7,636 nucleotides of DNA from CAZOBJ01 sp964577825 (GCA_964577825.1 CAZOBJ010000131.1:1-7636), one strand, 5' to 3'; counted from the first letter of the stretch, positions 1 to 6,939 are shown. Numbers and translations are program-made. The notes: generated by a model from the letters alone, not told the origin.

Positions 1-569
1 ATCCCGGACGGCTGCACAACGTCGGGCTGTCCCTGGGCCAGGACATCTACACCCAGGCCCCGACCCCACAGGGCCATTATCACCACCTCGACGTGCTCAA
101 TACCGTGCGCCGCTTGGGATCGATCGGGCGGGGCATTGACGCGCTCAAGCTCACGGACGGCATTATGTACGCATGCGAAAAGAGAGAGGTGCCCTACGTG
201 CTCGCTGGTTCCATCCGCGACGACGGTCCCCTGCCGGAGGTCATCGCCGACGCGTACGAGGCGCAGAACGCCATGCGCGCGCATGCCCGCAAGGCCACTA
301 CCGTCATTGCCCTGGCCACCCAGCTGCACTCCATTGCGTTCGGCAACATGACCCCGAGCTACCGCATCATGGACAACGGTCGCGTGCGGCCCGTGTATTT
401 CTATATCGTGGACATCTCGGAGTTCAGCGTGGACAAGCTCGCCAACCGCGGGTCCATCCAGGCCACGCCTATTGTGACCAATGCGCAGGACTTTGTGGTT
501 AACTTGTGGAAAAGCTTGCTGGCACCGACACCAGAGCCCACTGGACAGAGTGCGGCTAACCTTCCCTAA
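1..569 (+). CDS. TIGR00300 / LOR-SDH-domain protein, ornithine cyclodeaminase-like (3' part; 5' end outside window)
   Basis: The reading frame is open from position 3 to the TAA at 567-569, so this is the C-terminal part (about 188 codons) of a longer protein; the in-frame GTG at 93 is internal. What I see: a block reading AGSIRDDGPLPEV, then an LHSIAFGNMTPS block, then VDISEF, LANRGSIQA and VTNAQDFVVNL. These match the conserved C-terminal half of the TIGR00300 'LOR/SDH bifunctional enzyme conserved region' family. Known members convert ornithine to proline plus ammonia (archaeal-type ornithine cyclodeaminase) or form the C-terminal half of cyanobacterial AgrE/ArgZ arginine dihydrolases. The NMTPS-to-VRPVYFYIVD stretch feels closer to the AgrE type, but this is inference, and without the N-terminus I cannot tell a stand-alone enzyme from a fusion with an amidinotransferase-fold domain. 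It is probably cytosolic. The last 15 or so residues (PTPEPTGQSAANLP) look disordered. Family assignment is firm; exact activity is not. Confidence 0.8.
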   Translation, partial: PGRLHNVGLSLGQDIYTQAPTPQGHYHHLDVLNTVRRLGSIGRGIDALKLTDGIMYACEKREVPYVLAGSIRDDGPLPEVIADAYEAQNAMRAHARKATTVIALATQLHSIAFGNMTPSYRIMDNGRVRPVYFYIVDISEFSVDKLANRGSIQATPIVTNAQDFVVNLWKSLLAPTPEPTGQSAANLP

Positions 570-602
570 CCCGCATAGAGGAAAAGCAGTTGCGAGACAA
601 AT

Positions 603-643
603 CACGACAGAGGCGCCCGTCGTGGAGCTGTGACGGCTCCTTT
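603..643 (+). terminator. Two adjacent hairpins after the TIGR00300 gene, possible weak terminator
   Basis: CACGAC at 603-608 pairs perfectly with GTCGTG at 619-624 around a 10-nt loop. Directly after it, GGAGC at 624-628 pairs with GCTCC at 636-640 and is followed by TTT at 641-643. The two stems share base 624, so they compete slightly. The T run is short, so termination may be weak. They sit 34 bp after the stop codon and 55 bp before the next start, where a terminator or attenuator would be expected. Confidence 0.35.
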
Positions 644-684
644 GGGGCGTAGCAGCAGAGCCGAAAACGGACTTTTCACTTTGT

Positions 685-690
685 TAGGGG
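685..690 (+). promoter_or_regulatory. Ribosome binding site of the radical SAM gene
   Basis: TAGGGG lies 7 bp before the ATG at 698. It supports that start over the in-frame ATG at 821, which lies nearer the first conserved strand of the protein but has only an AGG directly against the start codon. Confidence 0.55.
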
Positions 691-697
691 TACCATC

Positions 698-2404
698 ATG
701 CCAACACAGCGTCCCTATCGTGTGGACTCGAGCAACACTGACGCGACCATCCGGTCATCGCGCGCACCGGCTCTCAGTCCAACGGGAAGCGTCCCGGAGG
801 CGGGCCACTGGCGCTTCAGGATGATCGCGCCCGCGTTTCCAGCCTTCAACATCTACTCCAGGATCGCGCGCAAGACCACCGCGCTCGGACCGCTGATCGT
901 GGCTACATCGGTCAGCCACATGCCCGGGTGGCACGTGGAAATGATCGACGAGAACAACTACCGCCAACTTGGCCCTAAGGACCGGATGGGCCGGCCCGAT
1001 CACACCACCCTGCAGGCTATCCGGCGCGTCGGGATCGTGGGCCTCTATGGGGGGCTGAGCAGCACCATCCCTCGCCTGTACGAGCTCGCTCGCTTCTACA
1101 AGCGGCAGGGGGTCATCACGATCGCGGGCGGACAGCACTTCATGGGCGAGAACGTCCGGGAAGCACTCGAAAACGGCATCGACTTCGTGGTGGCGGGCGA
1201 GGGAGAGGACACCATCCAGGAGCTGCTCACGGCCATCCAAGAGCAGCGGAACCCGGAGGAAGTCTCGGGCCTCGCGTTCCTGCGCAGCGGACACATCGTG
1301 CGCACGCCGGACCGACCGCCCATTACGGACTTCAGCAGCCGACCGTTCCCCAATTTCGATCTGATCCGCTACGCGAAAGTGGACATCTGCCCACTCAGCT
1401 GGATTCGCGGGTGCGGCATGAACTGTGAATTCTGCACGGTAAAAGGCCGGCCGCGGCCCGCGCCGGTCGGTCGCATCGTCGAGCAGATCGCCTCGCTCGT
1501 GGAGACCCGCAATGCGCGATGCTTCTTCATCGTTGACGACCTGTTCGGCCAGCGCAGGCAGGACACGCTGCGCCTGTGCCGGATGCTGGCCGACTACCAG
1601 GAGGCCATCGGCATCAAGCTGGACCTCACCGTACAAATCCGGCTGGACCGAGCAAAGGATACGGAACTCCTTCAGGCCATGCGCGCGGCGCGCATCAACA
1701 CCGTGTGCATCGGATTCGAGTCGCCGATCCCCGAGGAACTGGAGGTCATGAACAAGACCATGCGGCCCGAGGACATGCTGGAGCTCACGCGCCTGTACCA
1801 TAAGGCGGGCTTCCTGGTGCACGGCATGTTCATCTTCGGGTATCCGCTGCGTGAGGGCATGGCCCCCCTGTCCTCGGAGGAGCGTGTTCGCCACTTCCGA
1901 CGATTCATCCGAAAGGCGCGACTCGACACCATCCAGGTTCTGCTGCCGGTACCCCTGCCCGGGACCGAACTGACCGAGCGGCTTGCCCGCGAGGGGCGGA
2001 TCTTCCCCAAGGACATCGTCGGGTGGGAGTACTATGACGGCAACTTCCCCCTGTTCAAGCCCGACGAGCCGCTCACGGCCGAAGAGATGCACGCGGCCAT
2101 CCGCAAGATCAACGGCCGCTTCTACCGATTCCGATACATGTTCGTGGTCGGCCTCAATGTCCTGGCCTTCCCGGCGATGATCTTCTCCGTGTTCAACCTG
2201 AGCGTCGGGTGGCACCGGTGGTATCGGTCTTGGCGCAATGCGCTCATCCGATTCGGCGGATGGATCATCGTGCGCAAGTGGACCGCTGCGTTTAAGCGCA
2301 GCACGTTTCCGCAGCGCATGGCCCAGGCCAAGGAGCGGCTGCAGTCGCGTCGGGGCCAGGCATCGAGACCTCCCGTGCGTGCCGACGCGCCCGAAACTCG
2401 CTGA
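698..2404 (+). CDS. B12-binding-type radical SAM enzyme with hydrophobic C-terminal segment
   Basis: A 568-residue radical SAM enzyme of the cobalamin-domain class. Residues 1-37 look disordered; the fold begins near WRFRMIAPAF. Residues about 40-185 form a Rossmann-like B12-binding-type domain with a GLYGGLSST stretch, AGGQH at 143-147 and GEGE at 167-170, as in BchE-like proteins. I see no clear DxHxxG lower-ligand motif, which is common in this subgroup. The radical SAM core follows, with the iron-sulfur motif CX3CX2C at C239, C243 and C246, then VDD, an IGFES segment near strand 4-5, and FGYP. Residues about 482-505 are hydrophobic (FVVGLNVLAFPAMIF), followed by a Trp- and Arg-rich amphipathic tail, which suggests membrane association. 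Members of the class methylate unactivated carbons or make rings on lipids, tetrapyrroles and natural products; the substrate here is unknown. The next gene, an oxidoreductase, begins 126 bp downstream and may act on the product. The class is firm, the reaction is not. Confidence 0.88.
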   Translation: MPTQRPYRVDSSNTDATIRSSRAPALSPTGSVPEAGHWRFRMIAPAFPAFNIYSRIARKTTALGPLIVATSVSHMPGWHVEMIDENNYRQLGPKDRMGRPDHTTLQAIRRVGIVGLYGGLSSTIPRLYELARFYKRQGVITIAGGQHFMGENVREALENGIDFVVAGEGEDTIQELLTAIQEQRNPEEVSGLAFLRSGHIVRTPDRPPITDFSSRPFPNFDLIRYAKVDICPLSWIRGCGMNCEFCTVKGRPRPAPVGRIVEQIASLVETRNARCFFIVDDLFGQRRQDTLRLCRMLADYQEAIGIKLDLTVQIRLDRAKDTELLQAMRAARINTVCIGFESPIPEELEVMNKTMRPEDMLELTRLYHKAGFLVHGMFIFGYPLREGMAPLSSEERVRHFRRFIRKARLDTIQVLLPVPLPGTELTERLAREGRIFPKDIVGWEYYDGNFPLFKPDEPLTAEEMHAAIRKINGRFYRFRYMFVVGLNVLAFPAMIFSVFNLSVGWHRWYRSWRNALIRFGGWIIVRKWTAAFKRSTFPQRMAQAKERLQSRRGQASRPPVRADAPETR

Positions 2405-2519
2405 TCAAGTCGTTCCGGAGCGACCGGACACCAGCATCCGAGCAGAGCCCTTCTGAGCGCTCGCCAATCCGCAGGCGCTGACCGAATGGGGCAGACCAAC
2501 GCGCGTCGGCATCCCGACA

Positions 2520-2525
2520 GGGAGG
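2520..2525 (+). promoter_or_regulatory. Ribosome binding site of the Gfo/Idh/MocA gene
   Basis: GGGAGG lies 5 bp before the ATG at 2531. It decides the start: the in-frame ATG at 2486 would add 15 residues (MGQTNARRHPDREAS) that do not fit a family whose proteins begin almost directly with the NAD-binding strand. Confidence 0.75.
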
Positions 2526-2530
2526 CAAGC

Positions 2531-3577
2531 ATGGCTGACAAGCTCCGTTGGGGTATCCTGGCGACCGGACGGATCGCAGCCGCGTTTGCGCGCAGCCTGA
2601 GAGCCTCTCGAACCGGCGAGCTTGTCGCGGTGGCCAGCCGCTCCCAGGACGTGGCCGAGCGCTTCGGCGAACAGCACGGCGCCGCCCATCGCTGGGGCGC
2701 ATACGAAGCGCTCCTGGCCGATGAGGACGTGGACGCCGTGTACGTGGCCACGCCCCATCCCATGCACGCCGAATGGACCGTCCGCGCCGCCGAGGCAGGC
2801 AAGCACATCCTGTGCGAGAAGCCGCTGACGATGAACCTTGCCCAGGCCGAGGCGGTCGTGGCCGCAGCGCGCAGAAACGACGTGTTCCTCATGGAAGCCT
2901 TCATGTACCGCTGCCATCCGCAGACCGAGAAGCTGGTGGAACTCTTGCGCGCGCAAGCCATCGGTCGAGTGACCCTCATCCAGGCGAGCCTCGGCTTTCG
3001 TGCGCGATTCGATCCGGCGGGACGGATCTTTAACAAGAACCTTGGCGGCGGCGCGATCCTGGATACAGGGTGTTACCCAGCTTCTCTCGTGCGCTTGGTG
3101 GCGGGCGTGGCGCAGGACCTGACATTCGCCGACCCCACGGACCTCTGGGCTCAGGGGAGGCTCCATCCGGACCTGGGCGTGGACGAGTGGTCGGCGGCTC
3201 TGCTCAGCTTCTCGGGAGACCTTTGCGCTCAAGTCGCCACCGCGATCAGCAGCCGGGCGGACAACATGGTGCGCATCTTCGGCACCCAGGGCCAGCTCGT
3301 CATCCCGGAGCCGTGGCTGCATTCCCAGCAGGGAAAGGGAGGCCAATCGCAGATTCTCCTTACGCGGGGCAGCCACGATACGCACGAGATCACGATCGAG
3401 AGCCCGAGAAATGCGCTCGCCGTTGAGGCGGACGTCGTTGCCGCGAACCTCGAAAGGCGCGAGGCTCCCTTCCCCGCCATGACCTGGGAGGATTCACTCG
3501 GCAACATGCGAGTGCTCGACCAATGGCGCCGCGCCATCGGTCTGGTCTACGACGCGGACCGGCCCGGAACTACATGA
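2531..3577 (+). CDS. Gfo/Idh/MocA-family NAD(P)-dependent oxidoreductase
   Basis: A 348-residue cytosolic oxidoreductase of normal family length. The N-terminal Rossmann domain (residues about 5-120) opens with LRWGILATGRIA, where the usual GxGxxA/G loop is GILATGRIA. VATPHPMHA lies at about 72-80, and the catalytic-lysine motif EKP at 96-98 (K97). Next comes MEAFMYRCHPQ at 121-131, which is typical of the dihydrodiol dehydrogenase / D-xylose dehydrogenase / sugar 3-ketoreductase branch. The C-terminal alpha/beta domain has LDTGCYPASL at about 177-186, where Y182 is the likely partner of K97. Such enzymes oxidise or reduce a hydroxyl or keto group on sugars, cyclitols or dihydrodiols using NAD(P); the substrate cannot be read from the sequence. 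It follows the radical SAM gene after 126 bp and could share its transcript, since I see no strong terminator or promoter between them, only GTCGT/GCGAC and AGCGC/GCGCT inverted repeats without a T run. D-xylose dehydrogenase is a possible but unproven specific name. Confidence 0.88.
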   Translation: MADKLRWGILATGRIAAAFARSLRASRTGELVAVASRSQDVAERFGEQHGAAHRWGAYEALLADEDVDAVYVATPHPMHAEWTVRAAEAGKHILCEKPLTMNLAQAEAVVAAARRNDVFLMEAFMYRCHPQTEKLVELLRAQAIGRVTLIQASLGFRARFDPAGRIFNKNLGGGAILDTGCYPASLVRLVAGVAQDLTFADPTDLWAQGRLHPDLGVDEWSAALLSFSGDLCAQVATAISSRADNMVRIFGTQGQLVIPEPWLHSQQGKGGQSQILLTRGSHDTHEITIESPRNALAVEADVVAANLERREAPFPAMTWEDSLGNMRVLDQWRRAIGLVYDADRPGTT

Positions 3578-3961
3578 GAGCTACCTGCCAATCCGTTCAA
3601 GTGGTCCAGTGTGAGGCGACAGGCCCCGCCATCAGGTGGCCCAAGCCGGACACCAAAAGGATGCCCACGTGCTTGCGGTTCGCCGACGGTCTGCAGGCGG
3701 CCCAGCTGCGAACCATCTGCTCGTTTCTGCGCTTGGGAGAGCCGAACCGGGCGGCCCCTCTTGCGCCATTACGCCAGCACCTTGCGCATGCCTGCCAAGC
3801 GCTACACAGCGTGCCGCGTGTCGCCTCCACTGACAGACCTCACGCGCGACACGCGCTGGACGATCGGCCTTCAGAGGAGTATAGTCCCGAGGTACGTAGC
3901 GTGACGTTGGCTGAAGCTCGGCTCCCTCAGCCTGCAGGCTTGTGGCAGAGAAAGGATCCCC
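3578..3961. other. 384-bp intergenic region with no convincing gene
   Basis: No frame on either strand gives a recognisable protein between the oxidoreductase stop and the DUF3604 start. The first 270 bp contain two imperfect or spaced inverted repeats: GGTGGCC (3635-3641) with GGACACC (3648-3654, one mismatch), and GGTTCGC (3677-3683) with GCGAACC (3708-3714, perfect, 24-nt spacer). Neither has a T run, so I do not call them terminators. The last 105 bp carry the promoter and leader of the DUF3604 gene. Confidence 0.6.
3857..3885 (+). promoter_or_regulatory. Sigma70-type promoter for the DUF3604-cupin-ldhA block
   Basis: The -35 box TGGACG (3857-3862, 4 of 6 to TTGACA) and -10 box TATAGT (3880-3885, 5 of 6 to TATAAT) are separated by exactly 17 bp. 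Transcription would begin near 3892 and give a leader of about 70 nt. The AT-rich TATAGT stands out in GC-rich surroundings, and the tRNA promoter in the same window has almost the same sequence and spacing. Confidence 0.6.
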
Positions 3962-5455
3962 ATGGACGCAAGCATTATCGACTCCGCTCGCGAGGCAGTC
4001 CTTCTCACAACGCGGCGGCTGCACATCACCATTCCCTCCATCCTCGCTGTTGGGGAGCATTTCGCACTGCGCATCACCGCCTTCGGGCCGGACGGCCTGC
4101 CGGACTCCGGCTTCGACCGAGAGATCGTGTTTGAAGAATCTCCCTGCGTCGAGGGTCTGCCCCGATCGGTTCGCTTCGATCCCGCGGGCGACGGATGTCT
4201 GGTGGTAGACGGACTGCGCGCGACCCGGGAGGGCGTAGCGTATGTGCAGACCCTGCCCGAGGCGTCGCCGGGACGCGTGCGTTCGAACCCGGCCTGGGTG
4301 CATGAGGATCCATCCTACCGGATCTACTGGGGCGATTTGCACGTGCACACCACGTTCAGCAATTGCAGCGCATGGGCGTGCAAGTCCCCGGAGTTTTGCT
4401 ATGCCTATGCGCGCGACGCCAGCCACCTGGACTTCGCCGCCGCGGCCGATCACCTGCGCGGCATCGCCTCGGACCCGAAGCGCTGGCCGCGCCTGCAAGA
4501 GCTCGCGCGGGCGCACGACGCGCCGGGCGCCTTTGCGCCGTTCCTCGCGTTCGAGTCCTCGCACAGGCGCGACTTCGGCGGCGACAACAACGTCTACTAC
4601 CTGGGCGCGGACGGGCCGTACTTCTGGCTCGACCGCGAGGACATGGCCGGCACCGGCCCCGCGGTGCCCCTCCAGGAGCTGTGGGACTTCCTCGACAAGA
4701 CCGGAAAGGAGTACCTCACCATTCCGCACCATACCGGCCGAGCGGGCAAGTACCGTGACTTCAGCGACGGCGTGTACGACCCGCAGCGGGAGCCCCTGTT
4801 CGAGATCTACTCGGGCTGGGGCTCGTCCGAGACCCAGGCGAGCAACTATCCGCTGCGCGGCGGCAACAGCGACCGGCCGTGCTACTTCGACGACGCCCTG
4901 CGCCAGGGGTGCCGGTATGGCGTCATCGCCTCCAGCGACACGCACACCACCATGGTCGGCGCCGAGGCGCCCTGGCGCGAGCCGCTGGGCCTCCTCCAGC
5001 TGGCCTGGCACCACCACCACGGCCTTGCGGCCGTGCGCGCAAAGGAGCTCACGCGCGCGTCCCTGTGGCAGGCCATGTGGGCCGGCAACTGCTACGCCAC
5101 CACGTTCGACAGAGCATTGCTGGACCTGTCCATCGGCGACGTGGGCATGGGACAGAGCACGGCCGTAGGCGCAACGGACCCGCTTCGCAGGTGCCGCATG
5201 ATCGAGGGAGACTTCTACAGCACGCACCACAGCCGCGCGCAGGTCACGCTGCTGCGAAATGGCGAGCCCATCGATCGAGCGTCTTGGAGCGCCGACGAGC
5301 CCACGGTCCGGTTCGAAGACCACGCCGACCTCGACGAGGTGGCCCTCCGCGACGCCCCGCACCATCCCGCGCCCTTTGTCGCCTACCGGGTGCGCGTGGA
5401 GGGAGGCGCCGGCCAGACCCAGTGGTCGTCCCCCATCTGGCTGGACCTGGCATAA
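3962..5455 (+). CDS. DUF3604 family protein, PHP-like metal-dependent hydrolase fold
   Basis: A 497-residue protein. Start: ATG with AAAGGA 5 bp upstream. Residues 1-115 look like a beta-rich leader domain (LHITIPSILAVGEHFALRI). The core then shows the metal-site motifs of DUF3604 proteins: YWGDLHVHTTFS (D125, H127, H129), AADH (D163, H164), IPHHTG (H256, H257) and SSDTH (D326, H328). The later stretch ending in LWQAMWAGNCYATT is also characteristic of DUF3604. Residues about 400-497 are beta-rich and end in a short IWLDLA strand. The family is related to PHP phosphoesterases, so metal-dependent hydrolysis of a phosphate or other ester is likely, but the substrate is unknown. I see no clear signal peptide, so it is probably cytosolic. 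It has its own promoter upstream. A cupin and ldhA follow in the same direction, with 71 bp separating it from the cupin. The family call is firm; function is inference. Confidence 0.88.
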   Translation: MDASIIDSAREAVLLTTRRLHITIPSILAVGEHFALRITAFGPDGLPDSGFDREIVFEESPCVEGLPRSVRFDPAGDGCLVVDGLRATREGVAYVQTLPEASPGRVRSNPAWVHEDPSYRIYWGDLHVHTTFSNCSAWACKSPEFCYAYARDASHLDFAAAADHLRGIASDPKRWPRLQELARAHDAPGAFAPFLAFESSHRRDFGGDNNVYYLGADGPYFWLDREDMAGTGPAVPLQELWDFLDKTGKEYLTIPHHTGRAGKYRDFSDGVYDPQREPLFEIYSGWGSSETQASNYPLRGGNSDRPCYFDDALRQGCRYGVIASSDTHTTMVGAEAPWREPLGLLQLAWHHHHGLAAVRAKELTRASLWQAMWAGNCYATTFDRALLDLSIGDVGMGQSTAVGATDPLRRCRMIEGDFYSTHHSRAQVTLLRNGEPIDRASWSADEPTVRFEDHADLDEVALRDAPHHPAPFVAYRVRVEGGAGQTQWSSPIWLDLA

Positions 5456-5462
5456 GCCGCTG

Positions 5463-5491
5463 CCCCCCCCCCGCATCCCCTGTGCGGATGC
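5463..5491 (+). repeat. C10 homopolymer followed by a 6-bp hairpin
   Basis: Ten consecutive C residues at 5463-5472 are followed by GCATCC (5473-5478) paired with GGATGC (5486-5491) over a 7-nt loop. A competing pairing is CCGCA (5471-5475) with TGCGG (5483-5487). The tract lies in the 71-bp gap between the DUF3604 stop and the cupin start. There is no T run, so it is not a clear terminator. Confidence 0.6.
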
Positions 5492-5526
5492 ATCTGGCAT
5501 GCACCTTGCATGGCTTGCTCAGCGCC

Positions 5527-5880
5527 ATGAAAGAGAATGACGAAAACACCGCTCAGCTGCCTGCCGCGAGCCCCATGCATCTAGGGGAGCTCGTTGACTT
5601 CGCACCGGGCTCGATCGTGAGCAGGACGCTCGTAGAGAACAACGCGGGGTCCGTGACCCTGTTCTCGTTCGACCGAGGCCAGGGGCTGAGCACGCACACC
5701 GCGCCGTTCAAGGCCTTCGTCCAGATGATCGAAGGGACGGGCGAGTTTCGCATCGGCGATGACACGATCACGGCGATCCGCGGTGACGTCCTCTTGATGC
5801 CGGCCCGGGTCCCCCATGCGGTCAAGGCGCGCGAGCGCTTCAAGATGCTGTTGACCATGCTTCGTCCCGACGAGGAGTAG
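5527..5880 (+). CDS. Small single-domain cupin protein
   Basis: A 117-residue single-cupin protein. The core runs from LGELVDF through GSIVSRTLVENNAGSVTLFSFDRGQGLS to RFKMLLTML. Cupin motif 1 is GLSTHTAPFKAFV..EG (H57, E69) and motif 2 is GDVLLMPARVPHAV (P92, H97). Many relatives carry HTAPFDA where this one has HTAPFKA, and the second His of the classical HxH is Thr58, so the metal site is reduced or non-classical. Start choice is uncertain: ATG 5527 gives a normal length, but neither it nor the in-frame ATGs at 5488 and 5575 has a good ribosome binding site. The stop is 3 bp before ldhA, and the ldhA ribosome binding site lies in the last codons of this gene, so the two are probably translated together. 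Possible roles are small-molecule binding, sugar or acid isomerisation, or sensing; none can be proved here. Confidence 0.82.
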   Translation: MKENDENTAQLPAASPMHLGELVDFAPGSIVSRTLVENNAGSVTLFSFDRGQGLSTHTAPFKAFVQMIEGTGEFRIGDDTITAIRGDVLLMPARVPHAVKARERFKMLLTMLRPDEE

Positions 5881-5883
5881 ACC

Positions 5884-6939
5884 ATGCCCGACCAGGTGTC
5901 CATCGCATTCTTCGACGCCAAGCCCTACGACCGCGACTCCTTCGACACGGTCAACGAGGAGGCGTTCCAGTTCGACATCCGTTACTTCGAGACGCACCTC
6001 AAGCCCGACACGACCGCTCTTGCCCAGGAATGCAGCACGGTGTGCGCATTCGTGAACGACACGCTTTCCAGAGGGACCATCGACAAGCTCAAAGAGACGG
6101 GCGTGGAGCTCATCGCGCTGCGCAGCGCCGGATACAACAACGTGGATCTCAAGGCCGCATACAAAACCATCCACGTGGTCCGGGTCCCGGGGTACTCGCC
6201 TCATGCGGTGGCCGAGCACGCGTTGGCGCTGATCCTCGCGCTCAACCGCAAGATCCACAAGGCCTACTACCGCACCCGCGAGGGCAACTTCTCCATCACC
6301 GGGCTCATGGGCTTCGACATGGCCGGCAAGATCGCGGGCGTGATCGGCACCGGGCGCATCGGCAAGGTTGCGGCCAGGCTCCTGCGCGGGTTCGACATGG
6401 AGGTCCTGGCCTACGACCCGTATCCGGACCAGGACTTCGCACACGAAACCGGCGTCACTTATGTCGACCTCGACGACCTGTACCGCCGCGCCGACCTGAT
6501 TACGCTCCACTGTCCGCTCAACCCGGACACGCACCACATCATCAATGCGCAGAGCCTGGACAAGATGAAGCACGGCGTGATGATCGTGAACACCGGGCGC
6601 GGAGGCCTCATCGACACCAAGGCTCTCGTCGAGGCGCTCAAGGAGCGCAAGGTCGGGTCCGCAGGCCTGGACGTGTACGAGGAGGAGAGCGAGTACTTCT
6701 TCGAGGACTTCTCCACCGAGGTGCTCACCGACGACGTGCTGGCGCGGCTGTTGACATTCAGCAACGTGCTCATCACCTCGCACCAGGGCTTCTTCACCCG
6801 GGAGGCCGTGCACAACATCGCGCGCACCACCCTGCAGAACGTGCAGGACTTCTTCGCGGGCAAGCCCCTGAAGAACGAGATCTGCTACCGGTGCGGCGAG
6901 GACGTATGCGAGAAGGAGCGGTCCGGCCGGTGCTTCTGA
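5884..6939 (+). CDS. ldhA: D-lactate dehydrogenase (NAD-dependent 2-hydroxyacid dehydrogenase) with cysteine-rich tail
   Basis: A 351-residue enzyme that reduces pyruvate to D-lactate with NADH, regenerating NAD+ in the cytosol during fermentation. The N-terminal substrate domain contains RSAGYNNVD (R80). The NAD-binding domain has GTGRIG at 155-160 and the cofactor-selecting Asp178 in YDPYP. The catalytic triad positions are R239 (NTGRGG), E268 (DVYEEE) and H300 (TSHQGF). The stretch YFFEDFSTEVLTDDVLARL closely follows E. coli LdhA, which favours lactate dehydrogenase over glyoxylate or phosphoglycerate dehydrogenase. E. coli LdhA has 329 residues; this protein carries an extra C-terminal tail with cysteines 334, 337, 342 and 350 (CX2CX4CX7C). 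AGGAG at 5873-5877, inside the end of the cupin gene, is 6 bp before the ATG and the genes are 3 bp apart, so translation is probably coupled. Exact substrate range (pyruvate versus other 2-keto acids) is inferred from similarity. Confidence 0.9.
   Translation: MPDQVSIAFFDAKPYDRDSFDTVNEEAFQFDIRYFETHLKPDTTALAQECSTVCAFVNDTLSRGTIDKLKETGVELIALRSAGYNNVDLKAAYKTIHVVRVPGYSPHAVAEHALALILALNRKIHKAYYRTREGNFSITGLMGFDMAGKIAGVIGTGRIGKVAARLLRGFDMEVLAYDPYPDQDFAHETGVTYVDLDDLYRRADLITLHCPLNPDTHHIINAQSLDKMKHGVMIVNTGRGGLIDTKALVEALKERKVGSAGLDVYEEESEYFFEDFSTEVLTDDVLARLLTFSNVLITSHQGFFTREAVHNIARTTLQNVQDFFAGKPLKNEICYRCGEDVCEKERSGRCF

Noticed and set aside
755..2215. Long minus-strand open frame (486 codons) opposite the radical SAM gene
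   Set aside because: It is a shadow of high-GC codon use; the translation has no family motifs, while the + strand shows a full radical SAM enzyme.
2486..2530. Upstream in-frame ATG for the Gfo/Idh/MocA gene
   Set aside because: It lacks a good ribosome binding site and adds residues that do not belong to the family; GGGAGG in front of 2531 is far better.
3788..3904. ATG frame beginning MPAKRYTA, which resembles the start of IS630-type transposases
   Set aside because: Only the first eight or so residues are similar; the rest does not follow the family and no inverted repeats or target duplication are visible.
3632..5500. Minus-strand open frame of 622 codons opposite the DUF3604 gene
   Set aside because: It mirrors the + strand codon pattern, carries no recognisable domain and runs into non-coding DNA at both ends.
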